Notes under the pieces: generated by a model
What the model saw: only the letters and a program-made list of their open reading frames with translations
Told to the model about the DNA's origin: nothing
Database searches by the model: none
Origin: Candidatus Agathobaculum merdigallinarum
Lineage (GTDB): Bacteria > Bacillota > Clostridia > Oscillospirales > Butyricicoccaceae
Assembly (NCBI GenBank): GCA_019115425.1
Contig: DXDO01000052.1
Location: 1 to 5,956 of the forward strand
DNA: 5,956 bases
Reading direction: 5' to 3'
Program-made: the position numbers and the translations under genes
Part shown: piece by piece, positions 1 to 5,345 of the stretch
Layout of the letters: the number at the start of each line of letters is the position of its first letter
Numbering within the stretch: position 1 is the first letter of the stretch

Positions 1-589
1 GGGTATCGCCTGCGGTGGAGAGCACTTCCAGAACGCCCTCGCCGATGTCGAGGATGGAAACGTCGAACGTGCCGCCGCCGAGGTCGTAAACCATGATCTT
101 CTGCTCGGATTCCTTATCCACGCCGTACGCCAGCGCAGCAGCGGTCGGCTCGTTGATAATACGCAGCACTTCGAGACCCGCGATCTTGCCCGCGTCCTTG
201 GTCGCCTGACGCTGGGAGTCAGAGAAGTAAGCCGGCACCGTGATGACCGCCTGGGTCACCGGCTGGCCGAGGTAGGCTTCCGCGTCTGCCTTGAGCTTCT
301 GGAGAATCATCGCGGAAATCTCCTGCGGGGAGTAGGGCTTGCCGTCGATGTTGACACGGTAGTCAGAGCCCATGTGACGCTTAATGGAGATAATGGTGCG
401 GTCCGCGTTGGTAACCGCCTGGCGCTTTGCCACCTGGCCGACCATGCGCTCGCCGTCCTTGGAGAACGCGACAACAGACGGGGTCGTGCGCGCGCCTTCC
501 GCGTTGGGGATGACGACGGCTTCGCCGCCCTCCATAACGGATACGCAAGAGTTTGTCGTACCGAGGTCAATGCCAATGATTTTGCCCAT
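1..589 (-). CDS. dnaK: DnaK (Hsp70) chaperone, N-terminal part, cut by the window edge
   Basis: DnaK is the cytoplasmic ATP-driven Hsp70 chaperone that works with DnaJ and GrpE. Only its first 196 codons are present, all within the nucleotide-binding domain. Visible motifs are the phosphate-1 loop GIDLGTTNSCV (residues 6-16), ITVPAYFSDSQRQAT (116-130), IINEPTAAALAYG (144-156) and the phosphate-2 motif YDLGGGTFDVS (168-178). Between IKRHMG and YSPQEISAMIL (about 69-95) the chain is short. It lacks the roughly 25-residue insertion found there in Gram-negative DnaK, which supports a Firmicutes origin. The ATG at 589-587 follows AAAGGAG (607-601) with an 11-nt spacer. The gene is last in the visible operon, 137 nt after grpE, and that gap carries three hairpins. 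No break or frameshift is seen in the visible part. The remainder of the gene, and probably dnaJ, lies off the left edge. Confidence 0.98.
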   Translation of the reverse strand, partial: MGKIIGIDLGTTNSCVSVMEGGEAVVIPNAEGARTTPSVVAFSKDGERMVGQVAKRQAVTNADRTIISIKRHMGSDYRVNIDGKPYSPQEISAMILQKLKADAEAYLGQPVTQAVITVPAYFSDSQRQATKDAGKIAGLEVLRIINEPTAAALAYGVDKESEQKIMVYDLGGGTFDVSILDIGEGVLEVLSTAGDT

Positions 590-640
590 GATTGATTGCA
601 CTCCTTTATATGATTCAGATACTTTGTTACCATTTGTCAT

Positions 641-656
641 CGCGCCAGCCGGCGCG
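641..656 (-). other. GC-rich hairpin upstream of the dnaK ribosome binding site
   Basis: CGCGCC and GGCGCG form a perfect 6-bp stem around the 4-nt loop 647-650. It lies 33 nt before the dnaK Shine-Dalgarno sequence in the transcript. No T-run follows it on the minus strand, so it is unlikely to be an intrinsic terminator. It is the third hairpin of a cluster. A role as a 5' stabiliser or processing boundary for dnaK mRNA is inference. Confidence 0.6.
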
Positions 657-665
657 TATCTATCA

Positions 666-692
666 GGAAAATTTCAGGTATTGAAATTTTCC
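666..692 (-). other. Perfect 11-bp hairpin between grpE and dnaK
   Basis: GGAAAATTTCA (666-676) and TGAAATTTTCC (682-692) are exact reverse complements around a 5-nt loop. The arm abuts the next hairpin (693-723) with no base between them. Read as minus-strand RNA, it is followed by UGAUAGAUACG and has no U-tract, so termination is not indicated. The stem is AT-rich except at its base. Confidence 0.7.
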
Positions 693-723
693 ATAAAATC
701 CGGGAGCATCTCTCAGATTTTAT
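693..723 (-). other. Hairpin directly after the grpE stop codon
   Basis: ATAAAATC (693-700) pairs perfectly with GATTTTAT (716-723). In the minus-strand RNA the stem continues inward with one U-G wobble, a G-C pair, one A/C mismatch and three more pairs, closing on a 3-nt loop (707-709). It starts 3 nt after the grpE TGA (729-727). No U-tract follows, because the next hairpin starts at once. Confidence 0.6.
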
Positions 724-726
724 TTC

Positions 727-1272
727 TCAGTTTGCGACCTTCACCATCGCGTGCCGGATGACCTTATCGCCGATCTGGAAGCCCTGCTGAAACACCTCGG
801 CGATCACATTTTCGCCCAGTTCCCCGTCCTCCACGTGCATCACTGCGTTGTGAAAGTTGGGATCAAAGGTGGTCCCTGCGGAAGCCTCGATCAACGTGAC
901 ATTCAGCCCTTTGAGGCTTTCCGTCAGCTGATTCATGGTCATTTCCACGCCTTTTTTGTATTCGGCATCCGCCGTTTCGGCCTTGATCGCGCGCTCCAGA
1001 TTGTCATAAGTCGGGAGCAGCGCCGTCACCGCGCGGCTGACCGCATCGGTATACGCCTGCTCGCGCTCACGCTGGCTGCGCTTGCGGAAATTATCATACT
1101 CCGCCGCCATGCGAAGATAGCGGTCGTTCAGCTCGTCATATTTGCTTTTCCACTCATCAGACGGCTGCGCGGTCTGTTCCGTCGTTTCGTTCTGTTCCGC
1201 GGTCTGCTCCACGGTTTCCTCAGCGGCCTTCTGCTCCGCCTCAGCGGCTTCCGCCTGTTTCTTCTTGCTCAT
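727..1272 (-). CDS. grpE: GrpE, nucleotide-exchange factor for DnaK
   Basis: GrpE is a cytoplasmic homodimer that releases ADP from DnaK and so drives the Hsp70 cycle; it is also regarded as a thermosensor. The 181-residue protein has the family's usual length and layout. A charged, Ala/Glu/Gln-rich disordered N-terminus (residues 1-38) is followed by the long dimerising helix (about 40-80) with YLRMAAEYDNFRKR (52-65), then LLPTYDNLERAI (85-96). The C-terminal beta domain that contacts DnaK carries FDPNFHNAVMHVED (136-149) and VFQQGFQIGDKVIRHAMVKV (160-179). The ATG at 1272-1270 follows GGAGG (1288-1284) by 11 nt and lies 29 nt after hrcA, so the two are co-transcribed. Regulation is through the hrcA promoter and CIRCE. 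All family landmarks are intact. Confidence 0.97.
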   Translation of the reverse strand: MSKKKQAEAAEAEQKAAEETVEQTAEQNETTEQTAQPSDEWKSKYDELNDRYLRMAAEYDNFRKRSQREREQAYTDAVSRAVTALLPTYDNLERAIKAETADAEYKKGVEMTMNQLTESLKGLNVTLIEASAGTTFDPNFHNAVMHVEDGELGENVIAEVFQQGFQIGDKVIRHAMVKVAN

Positions 1273-1301
1273 GTTATTTCATGCCTCCGTTTATCGGTCG
1301 C

Positions 1302-2348
1302 TCAATGGCTCCCGTCTTTTTCGTCCAGAAAAGTTTCGGCGATCAGCTTGTTCAGCCCTTTGGCGAAGCGGCTGAGCTGGGCGGACAGCTTTGCATAATC
1401 CATGCGGGTCGGCCCCACAATGCCGATCACACCCTGCCCGATCTTGCCGATATCGTATTTCGCATAAATTGCCGAAGTATCGCTCAGCGGGTTTTCACCG
1501 TTTTCCGGCCCGATGAAAAATTGAATACCGTCGATCTTTCGAGTGGCGGGCAGCAGATGCCTGCGGTCGTCCTCCATATAATCGAGCAGCGCCTGCGCCT
1601 TGTGCATATCCCGGTATTCCGGAAACCGCAGCAGCTTATTGGTCCCCTCAAGGAAAACCTTCTGGTCTCCGAGTTCTTCAATCAACTCGGCAACATACTC
1701 CGCCACCGGCGCGAGCAGCGCGGTCAGCCCCGCGGCGCGGCGCACAATGTCAAAGCGTTCGGCCGTGATGTGGCTAAGCGGCAGGCCGGTCAGCGTCTGA
1801 TTGAGCACATAGGTCAAAAGTTCGGCCTCGTCCTTGGAGACGTTCGCCATCGTGCGCACCATCTTGTTTTTGACCGTACCCGAATCGGTCACCACCACGA
1901 TGACAAAATTCATCTTATCCACCGCGATGATTTCGAACTGCCGGATGGATATCTGCGTCATCGCCGGCGTAACGGCGACCGAAGCGTAATTGGTCAGGCT
2001 GGAAATCAGCCTGCCGGCTTCCTCGATCAGACGGTCCAGCTCGCGCACCCTGGTCTGCATCATGGTTTGCAGCGGAGCATCCTCCTCGCCGGTATCCTGC
2101 GGCTGCTCCATCAGCTCGTCAACGTACAGGCGGTAGCCCCGCGGCGAAGGAATGCGTCCCGCGGAGGTATGCGGCTTTTCCAGATATCCCATTTCCTCCA
2201 ACTCGCTCATCTCGTTGCGGATGGTAGCCGAAGAAAACGGCAGCGCGTGCCCCTCCGTCAGCGCCTTGGAGCCGACCGGTTCAGCCGTTCGGATATAGTC
2301 GCCAATGATCGCTTTCAGTATTTGCTTTTTTCGTTCCGAAAGCTCCAC
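1302..2348 (-). CDS. hrcA: HrcA, heat-inducible transcription repressor
   Basis: HrcA is a dimeric winged-helix repressor that binds CIRCE and shuts off chaperone operons. Known HrcA needs GroEL to fold into active form, so unfolded protein titrates GroEL and relieves repression. The protein is 348 residues, normal for the family. The N-terminal winged helix has EPVGSKAL (23-30) and SSATIRNEMSELEEMGYLEK (39-58), followed by the family signature PHTSAGRIPSPRGYRLYV (59-76). The C-terminal hallmark is GVIGIVGPTRMDY (306-318). I chose the GTG at 2348-2346 because AGGAG (2362-2358) sits 9 nt upstream and the product begins MELSERKKQILKAI, the usual HrcA start. A GTG at 2381 would extend the frame by 11 codons but lies inside CIRCE. 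It is first gene of the operon and is autoregulated. Confidence 0.97.
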   Translation of the reverse strand: MELSERKKQILKAIIGDYIRTAEPVGSKALTEGHALPFSSATIRNEMSELEEMGYLEKPHTSAGRIPSPRGYRLYVDELMEQPQDTGEEDAPLQTMMQTRVRELDRLIEEAGRLISSLTNYASVAVTPAMTQISIRQFEIIAVDKMNFVIVVVTDSGTVKNKMVRTMANVSKDEAELLTYVLNQTLTGLPLSHITAERFDIVRRAAGLTALLAPVAEYVAELIEELGDQKVFLEGTNKLLRFPEYRDMHKAQALLDYMEDDRRHLLPATRKIDGIQFFIGPENGENPLSDTSAIYAKYDIGKIGQGVIGIVGPTRMDYAKLSAQLSRFAKGLNKLIAETFLDEKDGSH

Positions 2349-2357
2349 TGAAACGGA

Positions 2358-2362
2358 CTCCT
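2358..2362 (-). promoter_or_regulatory. hrcA ribosome binding site, decides the start
   Basis: AGGAG on the minus strand is followed by a 9-nt spacer and then GTG at 2348. It lies at the downstream end of the purine run GGAGAGAGGAG (2368-2358). The upstream in-frame GTG (2381) lies inside the CIRCE arm, upstream of this site, and so cannot use it. Confidence 0.85.
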
Positions 2363-2374
2363 CTCTCCAAGATA

Positions 2375-2401
2375 TTAGCACTCCACTCCCTAGAGTGCTA
2401 A
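2375..2401 (-). promoter_or_regulatory. CIRCE operator (HrcA binding site)
   Basis: TTAGCACTC (2375-2383), a 9-nt spacer and GAGTGCTAA (2393-2401) match the CIRCE consensus at all 18 defined positions with the canonical spacing. It starts 4 nt downstream of the -10 box and overlaps the predicted transcription start. Bound HrcA would therefore block RNA polymerase, and the inverted repeat also lies near the 5' end of the mRNA. Confidence 0.98.
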
Positions 2402-2405
2402 ACTT

Positions 2406-2434
2406 AATTTACCACCGCCCGCCTGCAAAGTCAA
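2406..2434 (-). promoter_or_regulatory. Sigma-A-type promoter of the hrcA-grpE-dnaK operon
   Basis: The -35 box TTGACT (2434-2429) and the -10 box TAAATT (2411-2406) are separated by 17 nt. A TG one base before the -10 box makes it an extended -10. Transcription should start near 2399, inside CIRCE, giving a leader of about 50 nt before hrcA. The position relative to CIRCE is typical of class I heat-shock operons. Confidence 0.8.
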
Positions 2435-2555
2435 GTACCGTTTATGAATATTTTGTTAAATGATCGCAACTATTTTGTCACACGCTCCTGCTGACTGCTA
2501 AAATGTCGTAAAACTGTGTGCGTAGAGCGCGGTATCCGTATGGTTTGTCTTGCGT

Positions 2556-2584
2556 TTGCCCGCTTGGGATGATATTATTATAAA
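2556..2584 (+). promoter_or_regulatory. Candidate promoter for the Gfo/Idh/MocA gene
   Basis: TTGCCC (2556-2561) and TATAAA (2579-2584) are spaced 17 nt apart. The -10 box matches 5 of 6 consensus bases and the -35 box 4 of 6. Transcription would start near 2591, giving a leader of about 60 nt. It is divergent from the hrcA promoter, with about 120 nt between the two -35 boxes, too far for simple shared CIRCE control. Of the 249-nt gap 2402-2650, the middle stretch 2435-2555 shows nothing I can name. Confidence 0.5.
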
Positions 2585-2594
2585 CGGAGAAGAA

Positions 2595-2609
2595 AGCCGT
2601 AAAACGGCT
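2595..2609 (+). other. Leader hairpin upstream of the Gfo/Idh/MocA gene
   Basis: AGCCGT and ACGGCT form a perfect 6-bp stem closing on AAA. It would lie about 5 nt from the predicted transcription start and 27 nt before the AGGAG ribosome binding site (2637-2641). It could stabilise the 5' end of the mRNA or form a small operator palindrome. The sequence does not separate these options. Confidence 0.4.
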
Positions 2610-2650
2610 GTAAAAGAGAGAAATACTTTCAGCAAAAGGAGAAAATTTAC

Positions 2651-3670
2651 ATGCAAGAAGTGAAAGTCGGCATTGTCGGCCTTGGCCGCCTTGGCTCTGT
2701 TCATGCAGAGAATCTGGCGTTCAAGATTCCCGGCTGCAAACTTACTGCCGCCTGCTCGCTCGAGCAGAAGGAGCTGGACTGGGCAAAGGACTACCTGAAG
2801 GTTGAATTTGTCACCACCGATTATAAAAAAATGGTGGATGAAGCGGATATTGAGGCCGTCGTGATCGTCTCCTCATCGCCTGAACACTGCTGGATGATCG
2901 AGTACGCGCTCGACGCTGGCAAGCACGTGTTCACTGACAAGCCGCTCGGCTGCTCGCTCGAGGAGTGCAAACGCGCGGAGGCCGCTGTGGAGCGCCATCC
3001 GGACAAGCTGTTCTTCCTCGGCTTTATGCGCCGCTACGATCCCTCCTACGCGGATGCCAAGGCACAGATCGACGCAGGCAAGATCGGCAAGCCCTATCTT
3101 GTCAAGGCGACCGGCCTTGATCCCGAGGCTCTGGTCGAGAGCTGCATCAAGTTCTCCAAGACCTCGGGCGGCATTTTCATCGACGCGGCTTCGCATGACA
3201 TCGATCTGATGCGCTGGTTCCTCGGAGGCGAGGTGACCGAGGTCTACGCCGCGGGCACGACCTTCAAGCATCCGGAATTCGCTGAAAACGGCGACACTGA
3301 AACCGGCATGGCCATGCTCAAGTTTGACAACGGAACGGTTGCTTTCCTGCACGTTGGCCGCACCGCGCCGCACGGCTACCACACCGAGACCGAGATCGTC
3401 GCGACTGAAGGCCACATCCGCGTGGCGGGCGTGCCGTGGAAGGACCGCGTAATGGTATACGATCAGTACGGCGCGCGGCAGGAGATCATCGAGAATTTCC
3501 CGCAGCGCTTCGCAGAAGCCTACCTGCTCGAGATGGTGGACTTCATCGACTGCATCCAGAAGGGCCGCAAGCCCGAGCTGACCGTGTATGACGGCACCAA
3601 GGCGACCATCGTCACCTATGCGATCACGGACTCGTTCCACTCCGGTAAGGCAATCAAGGTCGAATATTAA
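2651..3670 (+). CDS. Gfo/Idh/MocA-family oxidoreductase, inositol 2-dehydrogenase-like
   Basis: This is a predicted cytoplasmic NAD(P)-dependent dehydrogenase of 339 residues, the usual family length. The N-terminal Rossmann fold has GLGRLG (10-15). The DKP motif (96-98) supplies the conserved Lys97. FMRRYD (125-130) and SGGIFIDAASHDIDLMRW (172-189) resemble inositol 2-dehydrogenases, placing Asp178 and His182 where the IolG Lys-Asp-His catalytic set is expected. Oxidation of myo-inositol or a related polyol or sugar at one hydroxyl is therefore likely, but substrate is not readable in this broad family. AGGAG (2637-2641) precedes the ATG by 9 nt. No iol, kinase, isomerase or transporter gene is adjacent. 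It is transcribed alone, divergent from hrcA and convergent with citrate synthase, so neighbours do not help. The family call is sure; the inositol assignment is moderate. Confidence 0.93.
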   Translation: MQEVKVGIVGLGRLGSVHAENLAFKIPGCKLTAACSLEQKELDWAKDYLKVEFVTTDYKKMVDEADIEAVVIVSSSPEHCWMIEYALDAGKHVFTDKPLGCSLEECKRAEAAVERHPDKLFFLGFMRRYDPSYADAKAQIDAGKIGKPYLVKATGLDPEALVESCIKFSKTSGGIFIDAASHDIDLMRWFLGGEVTEVYAAGTTFKHPEFAENGDTETGMAMLKFDNGTVAFLHVGRTAPHGYHTETEIVATEGHIRVAGVPWKDRVMVYDQYGARQEIIENFPQRFAEAYLLEMVDFIDCIQKGRKPELTVYDGTKATIVTYAITDSFHSGKAIKVEY

Positions 3671-3762
3671 GTCAAACGAAAAGGGCCTGTTGCAAAATAG
3701 CTTGTCCCAAAAATAATGTACAAAATATGCCCCTCAAAGGAAGTCAAAACAGCTTCTTTTGA

Positions 3763-3793
3763 GGGGCGATTTGTCTTATTGGGCCCCTTTTTT
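3763..3793 (+). terminator. Candidate intrinsic terminator after the Gfo/Idh/MocA gene
   Basis: GGGGC (3763-3767) can pair with GCCCC (3783-3787), followed directly by six T residues (3788-3793). This pairing competes with the central 15-bp hairpin, which uses the same GGGGC. The short 5-bp stem and 15-nt loop make it modest on its own. Confidence 0.35.
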
Positions 3794-3821
3794 GTGCAAA
3801 TTGCTATTGCACTTTTATTTT
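3794..3821 (+). terminator. Small hairpin with T-rich tail
   Basis: GTGCAA (3794-3799) pairs with TTGCAC (3807-3812) around a 7-nt loop, followed by TTTTATTTT (3813-3821). Together with the outer right arm, which ends GGCCC followed by five T residues (3833-3837), it gives several stacked chances to end rightward transcription before the opposing citrate synthase gene. Confidence 0.4.
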
Positions 3822-3856
3822 GCAACAGGCCCTTTTTATATCTACCCTACAGAGGA

Positions 3857-5218
3857 TTACCGGTCTTTGAGCGACGTATATTCGATAGCGGGCTGCACGC
3901 AGCGGTAAGCCGGGCGGATGATCTTGTCCGTATTGACCAGCTCCTCCAGCCGGTGCGCGCTCCAGCCGACGATACGCGCGATCGCAAACACCGGCGTATA
4001 CAGCTCAGGCGGCAGGCCGAGCATGGAGTACACAAAGCCCGAATAAAAATCCACATTTGCGGAAACGCCCTTGTAAATGTGGCGTTCCTTTGCAATAACC
4101 TCCGGTGCCAGCCGCGCAACCAGAGAATACAGCGCAAAATCGGCATCCCTGCCCTTTTCGTGCGCGAGCTGACCAACGAACGATTTGAACACCTGCGCAC
4201 GCGGGTCAGAGATCGAATAGACCGCGTGCCCCAGTCCATAAATCAGGCCCTTATGGTCGAACACCTCGCGGCGAAGCATGCGGCCCAGATAGTCCGCGAC
4301 CGCCTCCTCGTCAGCCGTATCGGTGACGTTCCTTTTGATGTCCTCAAACATCTGCACGACTTTGTAGTTCGCGCCGCCATGCTTGGGACCCTTGAGCGAA
4401 CCGAGCGCAGCGGATATCGCCGAATAGGTATCCGTGCCGGACGAGGTGACCACGTGCGTGGTAAACGATGAGTTATTGCCGCCGCCGTGTTCCATATGCA
4501 GCACCAGTGCCAGGTCGAGCACGGTTGCCTCAAGCGGCGTATAGTGCATGTCCGGACGGAGCATGCGCAAAAAGTTGGAGGCGGTGGACAGGCTGTCCGA
4601 CGGATAGTGAATATACATACTGCCGCCGCATTCATAATGATTGTATGCGTGATAGGAATATACCGCCAGCATGGGGAACACAGAAATCAGCATCAGGCAC
4701 TGGCGCAGCACGTTGGGCAGGCTGATATCATCCGCGTTGCTGTCGTAAGACGCCAGCGTGAGCACGCTGCGCGACAGGCTGTTCATCATATCGCGCGTCG
4801 GCGCTTTCATGACCACATCGCGCGTGAAATTGGTCGGCAGCGTACGGCCCTGTGCCAGCAGGTTTTTGAACTCGCTCAGCCGCTTGGCATCCGGCAGCTC
4901 GCCAAACAGCAGCAGATAGGCGACTTCCTCATAGCCTTTTCGGCCATCCTTCATAAATCCCTGCACGAGCTCATTGATCTTGTAGCCGCGGTAATACAGC
5001 TCGCCGTCACACGGAACCAGCTTGCCGTCCACTTCCTTTTTGGAAATGATATCCGATATGTTGGTCAGCCCTGCGAGCACGCCTTCGCCGTTTAAGTCGC
5101 GCAGACCGCGCTTGACATCGAACTCCTTATAAAGCTGCGCGTCGATTATATCATGCCGCCTGCAAAGCGCGGCCAGCGCTTCCACGCGCGGCGTAACCTG
5201 CAAAATATCCTTTTCCAT
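3857..5218 (-). CDS. gltA: Citrate synthase (citrate/2-methylcitrate synthase family)
   Basis: The enzyme condenses acetyl-CoA with oxaloacetate to citrate; in fermentative Clostridia this usually opens an oxidative branch towards 2-oxoglutarate and glutamate. The protein is 453 residues from the ATG at 5218, similar to long clostridial forms. Early motifs are VKRGLRDLNGEGVLAGLTNIS (35-55) and LYYRGYKINEL (74-84). Catalytic and binding sites visible are LHMEHGGGNNSS (240-251), GPKHGGAN with His280 (277-284), GLGHAVY with His331 (328-334), DPRA with Arg340, and NVDFYSG with Asp390 (388-394). The tail has GWSAHRLEEL (418-427) and IIRPAYR (433-439). AGGAGG ends at 5232, 13 nt before the ATG but only 7 nt before an in-frame GTG at 5224-5222, so a start two codons earlier is quite possible. 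Methylcitrate synthase activity cannot be excluded; no prp genes are nearby. Confidence 0.95.
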   Translation of the reverse strand: MEKDILQVTPRVEALAALCRRHDIIDAQLYKEFDVKRGLRDLNGEGVLAGLTNISDIISKKEVDGKLVPCDGELYYRGYKINELVQGFMKDGRKGYEEVAYLLLFGELPDAKRLSEFKNLLAQGRTLPTNFTRDVVMKAPTRDMMNSLSRSVLTLASYDSNADDISLPNVLRQCLMLISVFPMLAVYSYHAYNHYECGGSMYIHYPSDSLSTASNFLRMLRPDMHYTPLEATVLDLALVLHMEHGGGNNSSFTTHVVTSSGTDTYSAISAALGSLKGPKHGGANYKVVQMFEDIKRNVTDTADEEAVADYLGRMLRREVFDHKGLIYGLGHAVYSISDPRAQVFKSFVGQLAHEKGRDADFALYSLVARLAPEVIAKERHIYKGVSANVDFYSGFVYSMLGLPPELYTPVFAIARIVGWSAHRLEELVNTDKIIRPAYRCVQPAIEYTSLKDR

Positions 5219-5231
5219 CGTCACCTTGTAT

Positions 5232-5236
5232 CCTCC
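5232..5236 (-). promoter_or_regulatory. Citrate synthase ribosome binding site, bears on start choice
   Basis: AAAAGGAGG on the minus strand ends at 5232. The spacer is 7 nt to GTG (5224) and 13 nt to ATG (5218). Usual Firmicutes spacing favours GTG, while codon preference favours ATG. Confidence 0.75.
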
Positions 5237-5264
5237 TTTTCGAGATATACTATCCCATGTATAT

Positions 5265-5293
5265 ATTTTATCTGGAAAGACACAAGCCTTCAA
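5265..5293 (-). promoter_or_regulatory. Promoter of the citrate synthase gene
   Basis: TTGAAG (5293-5288) and TAAAAT (5270-5265) are separated by 17 nt. The -10 box matches 5 of 6 consensus bases and the -35 box 4 of 6. The predicted start is near 5258, leaving a leader of about 35-40 nt with no obvious riboswitch. A short palindrome, TAACA-TCG-TGTTA (5305-5317), lies 11 nt upstream of the -35 box. Whether it is an operator is unknown. Confidence 0.65.
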
Positions 5294-5345
5294 CGACAAT
5301 TCGGTAACATCGTGTTAAAAATCTGTGAATTTTTGTGTACTATGC

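Larger units (their letters stand above)
3679..3836. repeat. 158-nt nested palindrome with IS6-like ends, possible MITE or remnant
   Basis: The perfect 21-bp arms are 3679-3699 and 3816-3836. Inside them the arm sequence GGGCCTGTTGCAAAATA begins like terminal repeats I recall for the IS6 family; IS26 begins GGCACTGTTGCAAA, a 12 of 14 match. The interior folds again. A central 15-bp stem (3729-3743 with 3753-3767, one G-U pair) extends outward through ACAAA/TTTGT (3720-3724 with 3770-3774), TAA/TTA (3714-3716 with 3776-3778) and CCCAA/TTGGG (3706-3710 with 3779-3783). A small hairpin (3794-3812) sits on the right side only. There is no open reading frame of interest. Flanking 8-mers (3675-3682 and 3833-3840) are not direct repeats, so recent transposition is not supported. 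A bidirectional terminator is the main alternative. Confidence 0.55.

Noticed and set aside
590..640. Possible separate dnaK promoter (ATGACA near 638-633 with TATAAA near 610-605 on the minus strand)
   Set aside because: The spacing is 24 nt, far from 16-18, and the TATAAA overlaps the ribosome binding site.
1274..1282. Two-codon frame ATG AAA TAA just before grpE
   Set aside because: It lies 1 nt after GGAGG, too close for initiation. It is probably chance within the normal spacer.
751..1398. Plus-strand open frame opposite grpE
   Set aside because: Its hydrophobic, Leu/Arg/Phe-rich product is the complement of grpE's Glu/Ala/Lys codons. No ribosome binding site or family match was seen.
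1281..2351. Long open frame on the plus strand (356 codons) opposite hrcA
   Set aside because: It is an antisense shadow of hrcA. The product is rich in Arg, His and Gln with no recognisable domain, and hrcA matches its family along its full length.
2873..3640. Minus-strand open frame of 255 codons opposite the dehydrogenase
   Set aside because: It is an antisense shadow caused by GC-rich third positions. The dehydrogenase frame carries all the family motifs and a good ribosome binding site.
3675..3840. Target-site duplication flanking the palindrome
   Set aside because: The 8-mers on either side, AACGAAAA and TTTTTATA, are not direct repeats.
3716..5095. Two long plus-strand open frames opposite citrate synthase (3716-4471 and 4487-5095)
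   Set aside because: Citrate synthase motifs run through the whole opposing strand. The products are Arg/His/Gln-rich with no domain seen.
5317..5334. AT-only stem TAAAAATCTGTGAATTTTT as terminator of the membrane-protein gene
   Set aside because: There are no GC pairs in the stem and the T-run is part of the stem itself, so it is too weak to call.
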